Of a stretch of 23,928 bases of DNA, positions 22,651 to 23,928 are shown in pieces. Below the pieces are notes generated by a model. The model searched no databases and was not told the DNA's origin. It saw only the letters and a list, made by a program, of their open reading frames with translations. How positions within the stretch are numbered: the first letter of the stretch is position 1; every line of letters starts with the position of its first letter. The position numbers and the translations under genes are program-made. The stretch comes from TTA-H9 sp002071415. GTDB taxonomy: Bacteria > Bacteroidota > Bacteroidia > Bacteroidales > TTA-H9. Where the stretch lies: NCBI GenBank assembly GCA_035411425.1, contig DAONSX010000037.1, positions 1 to 23,928 of the forward strand, read 5' to 3'.

Positions 22651-23668
22651 GATGATCGACCTTCGCAGTGATACGGTAACACGACCTTCGGCCGAGATGC
22701 TTGCCTATATGATGAAAGCCGAAGTAGGTGATGATGTTTTCGGAGAAGATCCCACGGTAAATGCCTTGGAAGAATATTTAGCCAGCATGTTTGGTATGGA
22801 GTCTGGCCTTTTTACTCCTTCAGGAACCGCAGCCAATCAGATTGCCATCAAGATACACACTCAGCCTGGCGATGAAGTAATTTGTGACCAAACCGCCCAT
22901 GTTTATCTCTTCGAAGCAGGTGGAATCGCCTTCAATTCGGGTTGCTCGGTTCGTTTGTTAAATGGGGACAGGGGAAGGTTTAACATAAAGCAATTAGAAA
23001 CTGCCCTGAATGACCCCGATGATATTCATGAACCTGTTTCACGACTGGTTGTAGCCGAAAACACAAGCAATAGAGGAGGGGGTTCGGTATGGGATTATGA
23101 TGATTTAAGAGAAATTTCGGAATTCACTGGTCAGCATAAGCTTGCGTTTCATCTCGATGGTGCTCGTCTTTTTAATGCCATAACTTGGGATGGAACTCAA
23201 CCCGAAAATTATGGCAGAATTTTCGATACCATCAGCATTTGCCTTTCGAAAGGTTTAGGAGCGCCAGTAGGCTCGGTTTTACTCGGTAACCATGAAATGA
23301 TGAAAAAGGCACGCCGCATTCGTAAACTCTTTGGAGGAGGCATGCGTCAGGCTGGCTATTTAGCCGCTGCGGGACTGTTTGCTCTTCAACATAACATTCC
23401 TCTTCTTAAAGACGACCTGCGTCGAGCACAAACTATAGCTAAATCACTTTCTCAAAAATCTTTTATCGACTCTATTCTGCCCGTTGAAAGTAATATCCTG
23501 ATCTTCACTTTAAACAAAGATTTTCCTTCCGATAATTTCCTCCATATTCTTCAGCAAAACAATATTCTGGCTTTGCCCTTTGGCTCACAAACTATCCGCT
23601 TCGTTACCCATCTCGATTTCAATGACGAAATGCTCGAGGTCGTGGTCAACGTCTTGAAAGCAATTTAG
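22643..23668 (+). CDS. ltaE: low-specificity L-threonine aldolase
   Basis: This 341-residue fold-type I PLP enzyme splits L-threonine or L-allo-threonine to glycine and acetaldehyde. The N-terminus MIDLRSDTVTRPSAEM and VGDDVFGEDPTVNALE are diagnostic. His86 (TAHVY) stacks on the cofactor, Asp172 and Arg175 are in HLDGARLFNA, and Lys203 (LSKGLGAPVGSVL) is the aldimine lysine. RIRKLFGGGMRQAGYLAAAG follows, as in the family. Its start lies inside the end of the aminotransferase gene (8-bp overlap), and the pair suggests linked amino-acid breakdown. It could also act on other beta-hydroxy amino acids. Confidence 0.92.
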   Translation: MNKMIDLRSDTVTRPSAEMLAYMMKAEVGDDVFGEDPTVNALEEYLASMFGMESGLFTPSGTAANQIAIKIHTQPGDEVICDQTAHVYLFEAGGIAFNSGCSVRLLNGDRGRFNIKQLETALNDPDDIHEPVSRLVVAENTSNRGGGSVWDYDDLREISEFTGQHKLAFHLDGARLFNAITWDGTQPENYGRIFDTISICLSKGLGAPVGSVLLGNHEMMKKARRIRKLFGGGMRQAGYLAAAGLFALQHNIPLLKDDLRRAQTIAKSLSQKSFIDSILPVESNILIFTLNKDFPSDNFLHILQQNNILALPFGSQTIRFVTHLDFNDEMLEVVVNVLKAI

Positions 23669-23928
23669 AATAAAGTTAAAACTTGCGAAACTATCCGCTT
23701 TCAGTATTATCTTTTCATTTCATTTCGGAATAATTCATTATTGGAATTATCATAAAAATCGAACATAGGAATGATATTTTGCTAAATATTCTAAATCAAT
23801 AATTTAGAAAATATACATGTGATTGTTGGCATAAAATTGGATAATTATTTACTTCGATTTCGTTATGATTATCATATTTTTTCACTATTAACCGACAAAA
23901 TTCTAAAAGTTCCTAAACATTTTTTATA
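23669..23928. other. AT-rich region downstream of the threonine aldolase gene
   Basis: No gene is visible to the end of the window. The only structure I find is an 8-bp AT-only inverted repeat (TTCTAAAT at 23789-23796, ATTTAGAA at 23802-23809) without a T tract, too weak to call as a terminator. Confidence 0.4.

Overview
The window reads as chromosomal DNA of an anaerobic or facultative Bacteroidota (Bacteroidetes) bacterium. The evidence is three-fold: secreted proteins with type IX secretion (T9SS) C-terminal sorting domains, a short RpoD-type sigma factor without region 1.1, and several promoters with the Bacteroidota -7 element TAnnTTTG (TATCTTTG before pruA, TATATTTG before rpsO, TAAATTTG before a candidate RNA, TACTTTTG before the TerC gene). 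The DNA is AT-rich and the genes are ordinary chromosomal ones. I see no plasmid, phage, transposase, tRNA, rRNA or CRISPR array.

Layout. (1) 1-2633: a T9SS-exported beta-propeller-like protein. The last 794 bp of its gene occur twice, base for base, with a 1839-bp period, and a small orphan sorting-domain ORF lies between the copies. (2) 2803-4446: a three-gene set of SPFH/band-7 membrane protein, two-helix membrane protein with a PH-like tail, and small Arc-type ribbon-helix-helix regulator, preceded by repeated TATTGCAATA palindromes. (3) 4678-6318: pruA (proline/arginine catabolism). (4) 6319-8973: a mostly non-coding stretch with a strong hairpin and a possible 43-codon minus-strand ORF, then a minus-strand M3-family peptidase lipoprotein with its own terminator. 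(5) 9200-12721: the housekeeping run rpsO, pnp, rpoD. (6) 12722-13901: a 1.2-kb gap holding two terminators, a frameshifted minus-strand gene remnant with its own -7 element, and a promoter-to-terminator unit that folds into a compact structured RNA with a possible pseudoknot. (7) 13902-18947: five heterodisulfide-reductase-like genes (HdrC, HdrB, HdrA, HdrC, and a membrane HdrE/HdrD-type fusion). (8) 18959-20331 minus: a small hypothetical protein and a short-chain dehydrogenase. (9) 20427-23668: TerC/Alx-type membrane protein, class-III aminotransferase and threonine aldolase, each overlapping the next.

How the genes work together. The Hdr-like block is the most interesting protein system. 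Soluble FeS/flavin subunits sit beside a membrane protein with candidate heme-ligand histidines and HdrD-type cysteine clusters, which suggests electron transfer between a soluble carrier and the quinone or thiol/disulfide pool. The usual partners (MvhD, FlxABCD/FrhB, Apr/Dsr) are not in view, so its donor and acceptor are open. The most interesting non-protein signals are the structured RNA at about 13500-13636 and the exact 794-bp duplication.
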